From: an uncultured Bacteroides sp.
GTDB taxonomy: Bacteria > Bacteroidota > Bacteroidia > Bacteroidales > Bacteroidaceae
NCBI GenBank assembly: GCA_949292025.1
Contig: CASEYC010000047.1
Coordinates: 1-58,268, forward strand
Reading direction: 5' to 3'
DNA length: 58,268 nt
A model generated the notes under the pieces. The model was not told where the DNA came from and did not search any database. It saw only the letters and a program-made list of their open reading frames with translations. A program made the translations under genes and the position numbers. Below, one piece after another: positions 28,005-37,636 of the stretch. The stretch's first letter is position 1, and each line of letters begins with the position of its first letter.

Positions 28005-28694
28005 ATGTGGTTAAGTAATTCATCTGTAGGAAGGAAAGTGGTGATGAGCGTTACCGGCATCGCCCTGATCCTGTTTCTGACGTTTCACATGGCGATGAAC
28101 TTGGTTGCCCTTGTTTCCGCAAGCGGGTACAACGCCGTATGTGAGTTCTTGGGAGCAAACTGGTATGCACTGGTCGCCACCATCGGCCTGGCTGCCCTGT
28201 TCGTGATTCACATCATCTACGCCTTCTGGCTGACGATGCAGAACCGCCGCGCACGCGGTGCCGAGCATTATGCCGTGACCGAACGCCGCAAGGAAGTGGA
28301 ATGGGCTTCCCAAAACATGTTGGTGCTGGGCCTGATTGTCATCCTGGGCTTGATTCTGCACTTGGTTAATTTCTGGTCGAAGATGCAGCTCCCCGAGCTG
28401 ATGCACCAGTTGGGTATGCACACGGACATGATGACGCTGGCATACGCAGCCGACGGCGTGCACCACATTGCCAACACCTTCGCCAACCCCGTGTTCGCCA
28501 TCCTCTACCTCGTTTGGCTGGCCGCCCTGTGGTTCCACCTGACCCACGGTTTCTGGAGCGCCATGCAGACGCTGGGTTGGAACAACAAGGTATGGATCAA
28601 CCGCTGGCAGTGCATCTCCAACATCTATTCTACCATCGTTGTGGCTTGCTTCGCCCTGGTAGTCGTTGTGTTCTACATCAAATCCCTCATCTAA
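28005..28694 (+). CDS. frdC: Fumarate reductase/succinate dehydrogenase cytochrome b subunit
   Basis: The membrane anchor that carries heme b and exchanges electrons with menaquinone. The 229-aa protein has five hydrophobic helices and the histidines expected of the B-type diheme family (for example in TFHMAMNL, VIHIIYAF, LHLVNFW, VHHIANTF and WFHLTHGFW). It begins with SNSSVGRKVVMSVTGIALILF, typical of Bacteroides. It is followed after 23 bp by frdA and then frdB, the order C-A-B known in this phylum. The complex drives anaerobic fumarate respiration and succinate formation. Confidence 0.95.
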   Translation: MWLSNSSVGRKVVMSVTGIALILFLTFHMAMNLVALVSASGYNAVCEFLGANWYALVATIGLAALFVIHIIYAFWLTMQNRRARGAEHYAVTERRKEVEWASQNMLVLGLIVILGLILHLVNFWSKMQLPELMHQLGMHTDMMTLAYAADGVHHIANTFANPVFAILYLVWLAALWFHLTHGFWSAMQTLGWNNKVWINRWQCISNIYSTIVVACFALVVVVFYIKSLI

Positions 28695-28717
28695 TCAGTT
28701 AACAAGAATACATTATT

Positions 28718-30664
28718 ATGACTAAGATAGATTCAAGAATACCGGAAGGTCCGGTAGCTGAGAAATGGACCAACTATAAAGCTCATCAGAAACTGGTTAA
28801 CCCCGCCAACAAGCGCCGCTTGGACATCATCGTGGTGGGCACGGGCCTGGCAGGCGCCAGCGCAGCCGCCTCACTGGGTGAAATGGGTTTCAAAGTATTC
28901 AACTTCTGCATTCAGGACTCCCCGCGCCGCGCACACTCCATCGCCGCACAGGGAGGTATCAATGCCGCCAAGAATTACCAAAACGACGGTGACTCGGTTT
29001 ACCGCCTGTTCTACGATACCGTAAAGGGTGGCGACTACCGCGCCCGCGAGGCCAACGTGTACCGCCTGGCCGAAGTCAGCAACAACATCATCGACCAGTG
29101 CGTGGCACAAGGCGTTCCCTTCGCCCGCGAATACGGCGGCACGCTGGCCAACCGTTCCTTCGGTGGCGCACAGGTGTCCCGCACATTCTATGCCAAAGGC
29201 CAGACGGGCCAGCAACTGTTGCTGGGCGCTTACTCCGCGCTGAGCCGCCAGGTGGCCGCCGGCACGGTGAAGCTGTTCACCCGCTATGAGATGCAGGATG
29301 TGGTCATCATCGACGGACGCGCCCGCGGCATCATCGCCAAGAACCTGGTGACGGGCAAGCTGGAGCGTTTCGCCGCCCACGCCGTGGTTATCGCTACGGG
29401 CGGATACGGCAACACCTACTTCCTGTCCACCAACGCCATGGCCTGCAACTGCTCGGCTGCCATGGCCTGCTACCGCAAGGGCGCTTGGTTCGCCAACCCC
29501 GCCTACGTGCAGATTCACCCGACTTGCATCCCCGTGCACGGCGACAAGCAGTCCAAGCTGACGCTGATGTCCGAGTCCCTGCGCAACGACGGCCGCATCT
29601 GGGTTCCCAAGAAGCTGGAAGACGCCAAGAAGTTGCAGGAAGGCACGCTGCAAGGCAAGGACATCCCCGAAGAAGACCGCGACTACTACCTGGAGCGCCG
29701 CTACCCGGCCTTCGGCAACCTGGTGCCGCGTGACGTGGCCAGCCGTGCCGCCAAGGAGCGTTGCGACAAGGGCTATGGCGTGAACAACACCGGCCTGGCC
29801 GTGTTCCTGGACTTCTCCGAGGCCATCAACCGTCTGGGCAAGGATGTGGTGGCACAACGCTACGGCAACCTGTTCGACATGTACGAGGAAATCACGGACG
29901 TGTCGCCCTACGAGAACCCGATGATGATTTATCCCGCCATCCACTACACCATGGGCGGCATCTGGGTGGACTATGAACTGATGACCAGCATCAAGGGCCT
30001 GTTCGCCATCGGCGAGTGCAACTTCTCCGACCACGGTGCCAACCGTCTGGGTGCCTCCGCACTGATGCAGGGCCTGGCCGACGGCTACTTCGTGCTGCCG
30101 TACACCATCCAGAACTACCTGGCCGACCAAATCACCGTTCCACGCTTCTCCACCGACCTGCCCGAATTTGCCGAGGCAGAGAAGGCTGTGCAGGCCAAGA
30201 TTGACCACCTGATGGGCATCAAGGGCAAGAAGTCCGTTGACTCCATCCACAAGGAACTGGGCCACGTGATGTGGGAATACGTCGGCATGGGCCGCACGGA
30301 AGCCGGCTTGAAGGAAGGCCTGAAGCGCCTGAAGGAAATCCGCAAGGAGTTCGAGACCGAGTTGTTCATCCCGGGCGAGAAGGAAGGCATGAACGTCGAG
30401 CTGGACAAGGCCATCCGCCTGAACGATTTCATCACGATGGGCGAGCTCATCGCTTACGACGCACTGAACCGCAACGAGAGCTGCGGCGGCCACTTCCGCG
30501 AGGAATACCAGACGGAGGAAGGCGAAGCCAAGCGCGACGACGAGAACTTCTTCTACGTGGCTTGCTGGGAATACCAGGGCAGCGACGACAAGGCACCCGT
30601 ATTGCTGAAGGAGCCGCTGGTTTACGAAGCCATCAAGGTACAGACGCGTAACTACAAGAGCTAA
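28718..30664 (+). CDS. frdA: Fumarate reductase/succinate dehydrogenase flavoprotein subunit
   Basis: The catalytic subunit that interconverts fumarate and succinate with covalently bound FAD. The 648-aa protein has the dinucleotide motif [12 protein letters not shown] and the FAD-attaching histidine in [15 protein letters not shown]. It also has the second FAD region [17 protein letters not shown], the substrate site around QIHPTCIP and [12 protein letters not shown], and a C-terminal helical domain. Length fits the family. It sits between the cytochrome and iron-sulfur genes and faces the cytoplasm in the complex. Confidence 0.97.
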   Translation: MTKIDSRIPEGPVAEKWTNYKAHQKLVNPANKRRLDIIVVGTGLAGASAAASLGEMGFKVFNFCIQDSPRRAHSIAAQGGINAAKNYQNDGDSVYRLFYDTVKGGDYRAREANVYRLAEVSNNIIDQCVAQGVPFAREYGGTLANRSFGGAQVSRTFYAKGQTGQQLLLGAYSALSRQVAAGTVKLFTRYEMQDVVIIDGRARGIIAKNLVTGKLERFAAHAVVIATGGYGNTYFLSTNAMACNCSAAMACYRKGAWFANPAYVQIHPTCIPVHGDKQSKLTLMSESLRNDGRIWVPKKLEDAKKLQEGTLQGKDIPEEDRDYYLERRYPAFGNLVPRDVASRAAKERCDKGYGVNNTGLAVFLDFSEAINRLGKDVVAQRYGNLFDMYEEITDVSPYENPMMIYPAIHYTMGGIWVDYELMTSIKGLFAIGECNFSDHGANRLGASALMQGLADGYFVLPYTIQNYLADQITVPRFSTDLPEFAEAEKAVQAKIDHLMGIKGKKSVDSIHKELGHVMWEYVGMGRTEAGLKEGLKRLKEIRKEFETELFIPGEKEGMNVELDKAIRLNDFITMGELIAYDALNRNESCGGHFREEYQTEEGEAKRDDENFFYVACWEYQGSDDKAPVLLKEPLVYEAIKVQTRNYKS

Positions 30665-30697
30665 TCGGGAAGTTGAACCAATTAAAGAACTAAAGAC

Positions 30698-31453
30698 ATG
30701 GATAAAAATATATCATTTACTTTGAAGGTATGGCGTCAGAAAGGCCCGAAGGCACAAGGCGCATTTGAGACCTACGAAATGAAGGACATCCCGGGCGACA
30801 CCTCGTTCCTGGAAATGATGGACATCCTGAATGAGCAACTGATCAGCGAGGGCAAGGAACCCGTCGTGTTCGACCACGACTGCCGCGAAGGCATCTGCGG
30901 CATGTGCTCGCTCTACATCAACGGACATCCGCACGGCCCCGCACAGGGCGCCACGACGTGCCAGATCTACATGCGCCGCTTCAACGACGGCGACATCATC
31001 ACCGTTGAACCGTGGCGTTCGGCCGGCTTCCCCGTCATCAAGGACCTGATGGTGGACCGCACGGCTTACGACAAAATCATGCAGGCCGGCGGCTACGTCA
31101 GCGTGCCCACGGGCGCCCCGCAGGATGCCAACGCCATCCTCATCCCGAAACCCATTGCCGACGAGGCCATGGACGCCGCCAGTTGCATCGGTTGCGGTGC
31201 TTGCGTGGCTGCCTGCAAGAACGGTTCCGCCATGTTGTTCGTGTCTGCCAAGGTCAGCCAGCTGAACCTCCTGCCCCAAGGCAAGCCCGAGGCTCTGCGT
31301 CGCGCCAAGGCTATGCTGGCCAAGATGGACGAACTGGGCTTCGGCAACTGCACCAACACCCGCGCCTGCGAGGCAGAATGCCCGAAGAACGTGTCCATCA
31401 GCAACATCGCCCGCCTGAACCGCGACTTCATCCGCGCCAAGCTGAAAGATTAA
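30698..31453 (+). CDS. frdB: Fumarate reductase/succinate dehydrogenase iron-sulfur subunit
   Basis: The electron-transfer subunit between the cytochrome and the flavoprotein. The 251-aa protein has an N-terminal 2Fe-2S domain ([19 protein letters not shown]) and a C-terminal ferredoxin domain with [15 protein letters not shown] and [15 protein letters not shown], supplying ligands for the 4Fe-4S and 3Fe-4S clusters. It is the last gene of the operon and is followed 40 bp later by a strong terminator. Confidence 0.96.
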   Translation: MDKNISFTLKVWRQKGPKAQGAFETYEMKDIPGDTSFLEMMDILNEQLISEGKEPVVFDHDCREGICGMCSLYINGHPHGPAQGATTCQIYMRRFNDGDIITVEPWRSAGFPVIKDLMVDRTAYDKIMQAGGYVSVPTGAPQDANAILIPKPIADEAMDAASCIGCGACVAACKNGSAMLFVSAKVSQLNLLPQGKPEALRRAKAMLAKMDELGFGNCTNTRACEAECPKNVSISNIARLNRDFIRAKLKD

Positions 31454-31492
31454 TCAAGACTCCTTTCTACATTTGATTAATATCAACAGGGG

Positions 31493-31532
31493 ACCCTCTC
31501 CTAACGGCTTTTCCGTAGGAGAGGGTTCTTTT
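31493..31532 (+). terminator. Terminator of the frdCAB operon
   Basis: Arms ACCCTCTCCTA (31493-31503) and TAGGAGAGGGT (31516-31526) form an 11-bp stem followed by TCTTTTAT. The 200 bp after it hold no gene. Confidence 0.85.
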
Positions 31533-31690
31533 ATGTCATGTCCCTGCCCAAACACGGACAGACACCCTACAGAAATTGCATAAAGGAAGATAAATCGTCA
31601 AGAATCGCCCGCTATCCCTTAAAAACAGTAAGCAAATACAGGGTGACACTTTTAAATAGAATTAAAAAGCGAATATAAATTCAAGGGAGG

Positions 31691-31722
31691 CTTGCACGGT
31701 TCGCCAAAATACAGTACCTTCG
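31691..31722 (+). promoter_or_regulatory. Putative promoter of a small RNA
   Basis: CTTG (31691-31694), a 20-nt gap and TACCTTCG (31715-31722), one mismatch from TAnnTTTG. No protein gene follows on this strand, only a short stretch ending in a terminator. Confidence 0.4.
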
Positions 31723-31728
31723 CGCCGT

Positions 31729-31791
31729 GATTTTTTTCATAGTATTAGATTTAAGGTTAACAAAAGGTTGGGCTCGGCGGAGCCCTTTTTT
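31729..31791 (+). ncRNA. Candidate small RNA with intrinsic terminator
   Basis: Between a promoter-like site and the end of dusB lies a stretch of about 63 nt that closes with a perfect hairpin: GGGCTC (31770-31775), loop GGCG, GAGCCC (31780-31785), then six T. No ORF is credible on the plus strand. It could be an independent small RNA. Alternatively the hairpin could be only a bidirectional end for dusB, but the T-run lies on the plus strand, against that. I do not recognise a named family. Confidence 0.4.
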
Positions 31792-31796
31792 ATGCC

Positions 31797-32789
31797 CTAT
31801 TCCAAACCTATCCCCAGCAACGGCTCAATCCGCCGAAATATCTCCAGCAGTTCCGCCTGCGTCTCCGCCCGGAGCATGGCGATGCGCGTCTCGCGGAAAT
31901 TGGGGATGCCCTTGAAGAGCGGGCTGGCTGCCAAGTGGCGGCGGACGTGCAGGATGCCGCGACGCTCATCCAGGAGGCGCACGCTATCATCCACCTCGCG
32001 GCGCAGGACATCCAGCTTCCAGGCGGGAGTCAGGTCCGTGAGTTCCTCGCCGGTCTGCAAATAATGCTTGATTTCCTTGAATATCCAGGGACGACCGAAG
32101 CTGGCGCGACCCACCATGATGCCGTCCACGCCGTAGCGGTCGAAGCACTCGGCGGCGCGTTGGGGAGTGGTGATGTCGCCGTTACCGATGATGGGGATGC
32201 GCATCCGCGGGTTGTTCTTCACCTCGCCGATGAGGGTCCAGTCCGCCTCGCCGGTGTACATCTGCGCCCGGGTGCGGCCGTGGATGGTGAGGGCGGCGAT
32301 GCCGCAGTCCTGCAACTGCTCGGCCAGGGTGACGATAATCTTGCTCTCCGCGTCCCAGCCCAGACGGGTCTTGACGGTGACGGGCAGGCGGACGGCATCC
32401 ACCACGGCGCGGGTGATGTCCAGCATCAGCGGGATGTTGCGCAGCATCCCCGCCCCGGCACCCTTGCCCGCCACGCGCTTGACGGGACAGCCGAAGTTCA
32501 GGTCAATGACGTCGGGGCGCGCCTGCTCCACTATCCGGGCGGCCTGCACCATCGTGTCCACGTCGCGGCCATAGATTTGTATGGCCACGGGACGCTCGGC
32601 GTCGCTGATATGCAGTTTCTGCTCCGTCTTGCTGACGGAACGTATCAAGGCATCGGCGGACACGAACTCAGTGTACACCATATCTGCCCCGAACTCCTTG
32701 CACATCAGGCGGAAAGCGGGGTCGGTGACATCTTCCATCGGGGCGAGCAGCACGGGGCGTTCGCCCAGGTCTATAGAGGCAATCTTCAT
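31797..32789 (-). CDS. dusB: tRNA-dihydrouridine synthase
   Basis: An FMN enzyme that reduces uridine to dihydrouridine in the tRNA D-loop. The 330-aa protein has the family opening VLLAPMEDVTDPAFR. It has the catalytic-cysteine region DLNFGCPVKRVAGKGAGAGM with the proton-donor cysteine. FMN-binding parts are seen in LTIHGRTRAQMYTGEADW, PIIGNGDI and GVDGIMVGRASFGRPW. It matches the DusB group best. Start Met 32789. The -7 box TATCTTTG on the minus strand at 32812-32819 is a plausible promoter. Confidence 0.94.
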   Translation of the reverse strand: MKIASIDLGERPVLLAPMEDVTDPAFRLMCKEFGADMVYTEFVSADALIRSVSKTEQKLHISDAERPVAIQIYGRDVDTMVQAARIVEQARPDVIDLNFGCPVKRVAGKGAGAGMLRNIPLMLDITRAVVDAVRLPVTVKTRLGWDAESKIIVTLAEQLQDCGIAALTIHGRTRAQMYTGEADWTLIGEVKNNPRMRIPIIGNGDITTPQRAAECFDRYGVDGIMVGRASFGRPWIFKEIKHYLQTGEELTDLTPAWKLDVLRREVDDSVRLLDERRGILHVRRHLAASPLFKGIPNFRETRIAMLRAETQAELLEIFRRIEPLLGIGLE

Positions 32790-32836
32790 ATACAAATAGA
32801 TTTTAGGAGGGCAAAGATACGGAAAAGTGAAGGATT

Positions 32837-32856
32837 ATCTGTACCTTTGTACAGAT
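32837..32856. promoter_or_regulatory. Palindromic operator over the MNT/HEPN promoter
   Basis: ATCTGTAC-CTTT-GTACAGAT is a perfect 8-bp-armed palindrome that contains the -7 box TACCTTTG (32842-32849) of the nucleotidyltransferase gene starting 20 nt later. A protein bound there would block the promoter. Autoregulation by the pair is an inference. Confidence 0.5.
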
Positions 32857-32875
32857 TTATACTTTAGGCCCTATT

Positions 32876-33187
32876 ATGAAACGTCCGGAGATACTTCAAC
32901 TCATCGCAAAAGCCATAAAACGTGCGGCTCCCGATGCCAAGACCATTGTCTATGGCTCGGAAGTCCGAGGCGACGCACGTCCGGATTCGGACATTGACTT
33001 GCTGGTCCTGCTTGAAGGAGAAAAAGCCCCCACTCCTGAAGAAGAATGGAACCTCCGGCGTCCGCTCAGTGAAGTAGAAGCACAGACGGGCGTTGCCATA
33101 AATGCCTTGTTTACCCTCCGCAGGCTATGGGAGCAGATGATTACCCCATTTACCATCAATGTCAATAAGGAAGGAATTGCATTATGA
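32876..33187 (+). CDS. MNT-type nucleotidyltransferase domain protein
   Basis: A 103-aa minimal nucleotidyltransferase with the motif GSEVRGDARPDSDIDLLVL (two catalytic aspartates plus a third downstream acidic residue expected). In MNT/HEPN pairs this protein is the antitoxin, which inactivates the HEPN ribonuclease by adding AMP to it. It overlaps the following HEPN gene by 4 bp (ATGA), the usual layout of the pair. A palindrome covers its promoter. Because the HEPN partner is damaged, this gene may now be an orphan. Confidence 0.88.
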   Translation: MKRPEILQLIAKAIKRAAPDAKTIVYGSEVRGDARPDSDIDLLVLLEGEKAPTPEEEWNLRRPLSEVEAQTGVAINALFTLRRLWEQMITPFTINVNKEGIAL

Positions 33188-33500
33188 AACAACAATTGGA
33201 TGCAGCCACACGTGCAGCGTTGATAGATTATCGGTTGGAACGCGCCCACAGCACCTTGGGCGAAGCAGACTTATTATATAATGGCGAGTACTTCAATGCA
33301 GCCGTTAACCGCTCATATCATGCCTGCTACTACGCAACTATTGCTCTCCTATTAAGCCGCAACATAGAAACTTCGACCCACAACGGAGTAAAGACACAGC
33401 TTTCCATGCACTTTGTCCGTACAGGAAAACTCAGCATAGAGCAGAAGCCTTCATCAATGCCATAGAAAAACTGACCAAAGAAACTGAAAACGAACAATGA
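33184..33500 (+). pseudogene. HEPN domain protein, internally deleted and frameshifted
   Basis: The N-terminal 85 codons show a HEPN (PF05168-like) core: ALIDYRLERAHSTLGEADLL, NAAVNRSYHACYYA and HNGVKTQLSMHFV. After LSIEQ the frame ends abruptly with KPSSMP and a stop at 33465. In the +2 frame, from 33441 to 33500, the normal HEPN C-terminal end is still readable as AEAFINAIEKLTKETENEQ. The middle segment expected in intact members (roughly 25-45 residues) is missing. A deletion therefore removed it and shifted the frame. A 93-aa product could still be made. The remnant end overlaps the next gene (ATGA), so the three genes were probably one operon. Confidence 0.75.
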
Positions 33501-34768
33501 ACCTGACAGCAAACGACTTCGAAATAATGGCTCCCGTCGGCTCGCGCGAATCCCTCGCCGCGGCCATACAGGCAGGTGCCGACTCCATCTACTTCGGCAT
33601 CGAGAATCTGAACATGCGCGCTCGTTCGGCCAGCACGTTCAGCATCGACGACCTGAAGGAGATAGCCCGCACGTGCAACGAGCACGGCATGAAGAGCTAC
33701 CTCACCGTCAACACCATCATCTACGACCAGGACATACAACTGATGCGCACCATCGTGGACGCCGCCCACGAGGCAGGCATCTCCGCCATCATCGCCGCGG
33801 ACGTGGCCGTGATGACCTACGCACGCAGCATCGGGCAGGAAGTGCACCTCAGCACCCAGCTGAACATCTCGAACACCGAGGCCCTGCGCTTCTACGCCCA
33901 GTTTGCCGACGTGGTAGTGCTGGCCCGCGAGCTGAACCTGGAACAGGTGGCGCAGATCCACCATGCCATCGTGGAGGAACACATCTGCGGACCGTCCGGA
34001 CAACCCGTGCGCATCGAGATGTTCTGCCACGGCGCGCTGTGCATGGCCGTCAGCGGCAAGTGCTACCTCTCGCTCCACCAAATGAACCACTCCGCCAACC
34101 GCGGCGCCTGTATGCAGGTGTGCCGCCGATCGTACATCGTGCGGGACAAGGAGACGGACGCCGAGCTGGAGATAGACAACCAATACATCATGTCGCCCAA
34201 GGACCTGAAGACCATCCACTTCCTCAACAAGATGATGGATGTCGGCGTGCGCGTGTTCAAGATAGAAGGACGCGCCCGCGGCCCGGAGTACGTGCGCACC
34301 GTGGTGGAGTGCTACAAGGAAGCCATCCGCGCCTACCTGGACGGCACCTTCACGGACGAGAAAATCGAGGACTGGAACCGCCGCCTGGCCACCGTCTTCA
34401 ACCGCGGCTTCTGGGACGGCTACTACCTGGGCCAACGCTTGGGCGAGTGGACACATAATTATGGCTCGGCCGCCACGGAACGCAAGATTTACGTGGGCAA
34501 GGGCGTGAAATACTTCTCCAACCTGGGCGTGGCGGAGTTCCTCGTGGAAGCCGCCGAGCTGAACGTGGGCGACAAGCTGCTCGTCACCGGCCCGACCACC
34601 GGTGCCATCTTCCTCATCGCCGACGAGATGCGCGTGGACCTGAAGCCCGTCCCCACCGTCCACAAGGGCGAGCACTTCTCCATCAAGTGCGACAAGATAC
34701 GCCCCAGCGACAAACTTTATAAATTGGTTTCGACCGAAGAACTGAAACGATTCAAAGGACTGATATAA
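33497..34768 (+). CDS. Peptidase U32 family protein
   Basis: A 423-aa member of the U32 family, whose members include collagenase-like proteases and the RlhA/TrhP-type factors for RNA hydroxylation. The N-terminal barrel begins MAPVGSRESLAAAIQAGADSIYFG, and the family signature region appears as EMFCHGALCMAVSGKCYLS followed by RGACMQVCRR, with the conserved cysteines of the Fe-S type. A C-terminal beta-barrel extension (from about 340) is present. RNA modification is more likely than proteolysis for this group, but I cannot separate the two. It follows the damaged HEPN gene and precedes a thioesterase by 1 bp. Confidence 0.9.
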   Translation: MNLTANDFEIMAPVGSRESLAAAIQAGADSIYFGIENLNMRARSASTFSIDDLKEIARTCNEHGMKSYLTVNTIIYDQDIQLMRTIVDAAHEAGISAIIAADVAVMTYARSIGQEVHLSTQLNISNTEALRFYAQFADVVVLARELNLEQVAQIHHAIVEEHICGPSGQPVRIEMFCHGALCMAVSGKCYLSLHQMNHSANRGACMQVCRRSYIVRDKETDAELEIDNQYIMSPKDLKTIHFLNKMMDVGVRVFKIEGRARGPEYVRTVVECYKEAIRAYLDGTFTDEKIEDWNRRLATVFNRGFWDGYYLGQRLGEWTHNYGSAATERKIYVGKGVKYFSNLGVAEFLVEAAELNVGDKLLVTGPTTGAIFLIADEMRVDLKPVPTVHKGEHFSIKCDKIRPSDKLYKLVSTEELKRFKGLI

Positions 34769-34769
34769 T

Positions 34770-35183
34770 ATGGACTACATCCACGAACTGCGCCTGAAGG
34801 TGCGCGACTACGAATGCGACCTGCAAGGCATCGTCAACAACGCCAACTACCAGCACTACCTGGAGCACGCCCGCCACGAGTTCCTGCTCAGCACGGGCGC
34901 GGGATTCGCCGAACTGCACCGCCAGGGTATCGACCCCGTCGTGGCCCGCATCACGATGGCATTCAAGACCCCGCTGCGCAGCGGCGACGAGTTCATCTGC
35001 AAGCTCGCCCTGCGCAAGGAAGGCATCAAGTACGTCTTCTACCAAGATATCTACCGCGCCGCCGACAACAAGTTGGCGCTGAAAGGTGTAGTGGAAGCCG
35101 TCTGCGTGGTGAACGGGCGCCTGAGCGACAGTCCACTCTTCGACCAACTGTTTGCCCCCTATTTAATAAAGAACGAGAAATGA
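34770..35183 (+). CDS. Acyl-CoA thioesterase, 4-hydroxybenzoyl-CoA thioesterase-like
   Basis: A 137-aa hot-dog fold thioesterase of the YbgC/FadM type. The active-site segment DYECDLQGIVNNANYQHYLEHAR contains the Asp/Gln-rich loop and the N-terminal helix of the family. Likely cytoplasmic hydrolysis of an acyl-CoA. It lies between the U32 gene and dprA and overlaps dprA by 4 bp, so all three are co-transcribed. It resembles the thioesterase at 44791-45219 only in fold. Confidence 0.9.
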   Translation: MDYIHELRLKVRDYECDLQGIVNNANYQHYLEHARHEFLLSTGAGFAELHRQGIDPVVARITMAFKTPLRSGDEFICKLALRKEGIKYVFYQDIYRAADNKLALKGVVEAVCVVNGRLSDSPLFDQLFAPYLIKNEK

Positions 35184-36289
35184 CCGACGAACGCCTCTGT
35201 AGCATCGCCCTCACCCTCTGCACGGGCATCGGTGCCCTGACAGCCCAACGGCTGGTGCAGGTCGCTGGCAGTGCGAGCAATGTCTTTGCCCGCCGCGAGG
35301 AACTGAAGCAGCTCTGTCCCGACATCCAGCCCGCCGCCCTGAAAGCCCTTGACACGCCGGGCATATTCCAACGCGCCGAACAGGAACTGGCCTTTGCCGA
35401 CAAGCACGGTATCGCCTGCCTCACCCTCCTGGACGAACGCTACCCCGCCCGCCTGCGCGAATGCGAGGACGCCCCGCTCTTCCTCTTCTATAAAGGACAC
35501 GCCAACCTGAACAGCCTGCGCGTGGTCAGCATGGTGGGCACCCGGCGCGCCACGGACTACGGACGGCAATGGTGCAACGACTTTGTGCGCGACCTCTCCG
35601 CCCGCTGTCCCGAACTGCTGGTGGTCAGCGGACTGGCCTACGGCATAGACATCGCCGCCCACCGCGCTGCCCTGGCCCACCGCGTGCCCACCGTCGCCGT
35701 ACTGGCCCACGGCCTGGACCGCATCTATCCCTCCCTGCATCGCAAGACGGCCACCGACATGCTGGAACAAGGCGGCCTGCTGACTGAATTCCTGACCGGC
35801 ACGGAGCCGGAACGCTACAACTTCCTCAGCCGCAACCGCATCGTGGCAGGCATGGCCGATGCCGTCATCGTAGTGGAATCGGGACGGAAAGGCGGCTCGC
35901 TCATCACCGCCTCGCTGGCCGAGGGATACCACCGCGATTGCTTCGCCGTGCCGGGACGCGCCACGGACGAACATTCCGCCGGCTGCAACCACCTCATCCG
36001 CGACAACAAGGCTGCCCTGGTGCAAGATGCCGAAGACTTCGTGCAGGCCCTGAACTGGAGCACAGCGCATACGGCCTCCGCCCCCGTGCAGCGCAGCCTT
36101 TTCCAAGAACTGACCGGCGAGGAAAGCCGCATCGTCCAACTGCTGGGCCGGCAGGGCGACCAGGACGTCAACACGCTGGTGATGGAGAGCGGCATCCCCT
36201 TCAGCCGGCTGAGCGCCCTGCTCTTCGAGATGGAACTGAAGGGCATCATAAAAGCCCAGACAGGCAACGTGTATCACCTGCTGGGCTGA
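35180..36289 (+). CDS. dprA: DNA-processing protein DprA
   Basis: DprA binds incoming single-stranded DNA during natural transformation and loads RecA. The 369-aa protein has an N-terminal SAM-like part and the Rossmann-type core with VGTRRATDYG, VVSGLAYGIDIAAH, AVLAHGLDRIYP, FLSRNRIVAGM and GSLITASLA. A C-terminal winged-helix domain (from about 305) completes it. The start at 35180 overlaps the previous stop (ATGA). A long frame starting earlier reads through the thioesterase gene and is rejected. Confidence 0.95.
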   Translation: MTDERLCSIALTLCTGIGALTAQRLVQVAGSASNVFARREELKQLCPDIQPAALKALDTPGIFQRAEQELAFADKHGIACLTLLDERYPARLRECEDAPLFLFYKGHANLNSLRVVSMVGTRRATDYGRQWCNDFVRDLSARCPELLVVSGLAYGIDIAAHRAALAHRVPTVAVLAHGLDRIYPSLHRKTATDMLEQGGLLTEFLTGTEPERYNFLSRNRIVAGMADAVIVVESGRKGGSLITASLAEGYHRDCFAVPGRATDEHSAGCNHLIRDNKAALVQDAEDFVQALNWSTAHTASAPVQRSLFQELTGEESRIVQLLGRQGDQDVNTLVMESGIPFSRLSALLFEMELKGIIKAQTGNVYHLLG

Positions 36290-36316
36290 TTTCCAACTCA
36301 AACAATCCGATTAGGC

Positions 36317-37624
36317 TCAATCGTCGTAGCGTGTGTCGAAGATGGTGCCGTCGTCCGTCACATAGAGTTTCCACTCACGGCGGTCCTTCACGGCCTCCAC
36401 TTCATACCAGTTGCCGTCGGGCGTCTCCACGCGGTCATATTCGCGGTCGCTGATGCGGTAGCCCGCGGCCTCCACGGCCTGCTGCACGGCATCGGGCAGG
36501 GAGCGCGTCTCCCACTCGGTGCGCACCCACTCGTTGCGGCCGTTGAACAGCACTTCCTTCTCCACGCCGTCGTGGCGGATATCAATCTCCAGATAGCCAT
36601 CGTCATAGTCCCGCTCCAAGATGACGGCTCCAGGATACTGCTGGTTGATGAAGGTCTCCACATCGCCTTCCACGGGCACGCCACCGCCCGTCTGGCCGCC
36701 GCCCAGGTCCGGACGTTCCTCCACGCCATCGGCGCGAACATAGATCTTGTAGTCATCATCGAAGCGCGTCTCCAGCTCGAAACAGTAGTAAACGGTCTCC
36801 GTGCCGCCGTCATTCACCACGTACATTTCCACCTCGTCCACCCAGGCACCCTGCTGCATGGCATCCGATGCTTCCACCGCTGCCCACACCTCTTCGGGCA
36901 CTTGGCTAACGGGATAGCTCAACTCTGCCTTGTAATACAGCCACTCGCCGCTGCGCGTGAAGAACACCTCGCACTTCTGCCGATTGTGGACAATCTCCAC
37001 TTCCAGACCGCCATCTTCCGTATCCAAGTCCACCAGCCGATATCCCGGAAAGCGTTGCTCCAGCCAAGACTGCAGGGTGCCGTCCGGCGTTTGGGGCAGA
37101 TACTCGCCATAATTCTTGTCCGGCGCGGCGTCCAGGATTTCCTTCACCAGGATGCCGTCCTCGGTGTAATACAAGTCCACTTCCGACTCGCCGCGTTCCA
37201 CCTCAATGATGTAGAGCGTCTCCGTGCCGTCGCGGCGCTCCAATACATCCACCTCGCGGTCCACACGCCAGTCCGAACCACTTTGACCGTATTCGGTGGC
37301 GGCAAAAGCCTCGGCCACGGCGGCAGGCAGGCGGTCGAAAGGTATCTCATACTGGGTCATGCCCCAACGGCCGTCGCGCTCGTACCAAGCTTGGTTGTGG
37401 GAAGAACCATCTTCGGAAAAACTGGCCGTGTAATAGTCGCCGTCCTGTGTCCACGTGACGTCCTGGGCATCGGGATAATCGGCGTTGAACTGGGACAGAA
37501 TGCTTTCAGGCACTTCCGATGTACCCGGAGGGAGATTGGGAGACTGCTTGTCGTCGTCCGAACAAGCGGCCAGCGTGCCCAGCAGGGCCACCGACAACAG
37601 ACATACAGATAATAACTTCTTCAT
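36317..37624 (-). CDS. Lipoprotein with tandem PepSY-like domains
   Basis: A 435-aa lipoprotein (lipobox LAAC). After a short linker it holds three similar segments of about 120-135 residues, each with an ESILSQF/QSWLEQRFP/ETFINQQYPGA-like helix, a tryptophan- and acidic-rich sheet and a second helix such as LPAAVAEAF, VPEEVWAAV or LPDAVQQAV. This is the pattern of Bacteroidetes PepSY-like (beta-lactamase-inhibitor-like) proteins, which are usually periplasmic or outer membrane and of unknown function. A glycine-rich linker at about 310-325 separates the last copy. It is a single gene, converging with dprA. Confidence 0.85.
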   Translation of the reverse strand: MKKLLSVCLLSVALLGTLAACSDDDKQSPNLPPGTSEVPESILSQFNADYPDAQDVTWTQDGDYYTASFSEDGSSHNQAWYERDGRWGMTQYEIPFDRLPAAVAEAFAATEYGQSGSDWRVDREVDVLERRDGTETLYIIEVERGESEVDLYYTEDGILVKEILDAAPDKNYGEYLPQTPDGTLQSWLEQRFPGYRLVDLDTEDGGLEVEIVHNRQKCEVFFTRSGEWLYYKAELSYPVSQVPEEVWAAVEASDAMQQGAWVDEVEMYVVNDGGTETVYYCFELETRFDDDYKIYVRADGVEERPDLGGGQTGGGVPVEGDVETFINQQYPGAVILERDYDDGYLEIDIRHDGVEKEVLFNGRNEWVRTEWETRSLPDAVQQAVEAAGYRISDREYDRVETPDGNWYEVEAVKDRREWKLYVTDDGTIFDTRYDD

Positions 37625-37636
37625 AACTCAATACTT

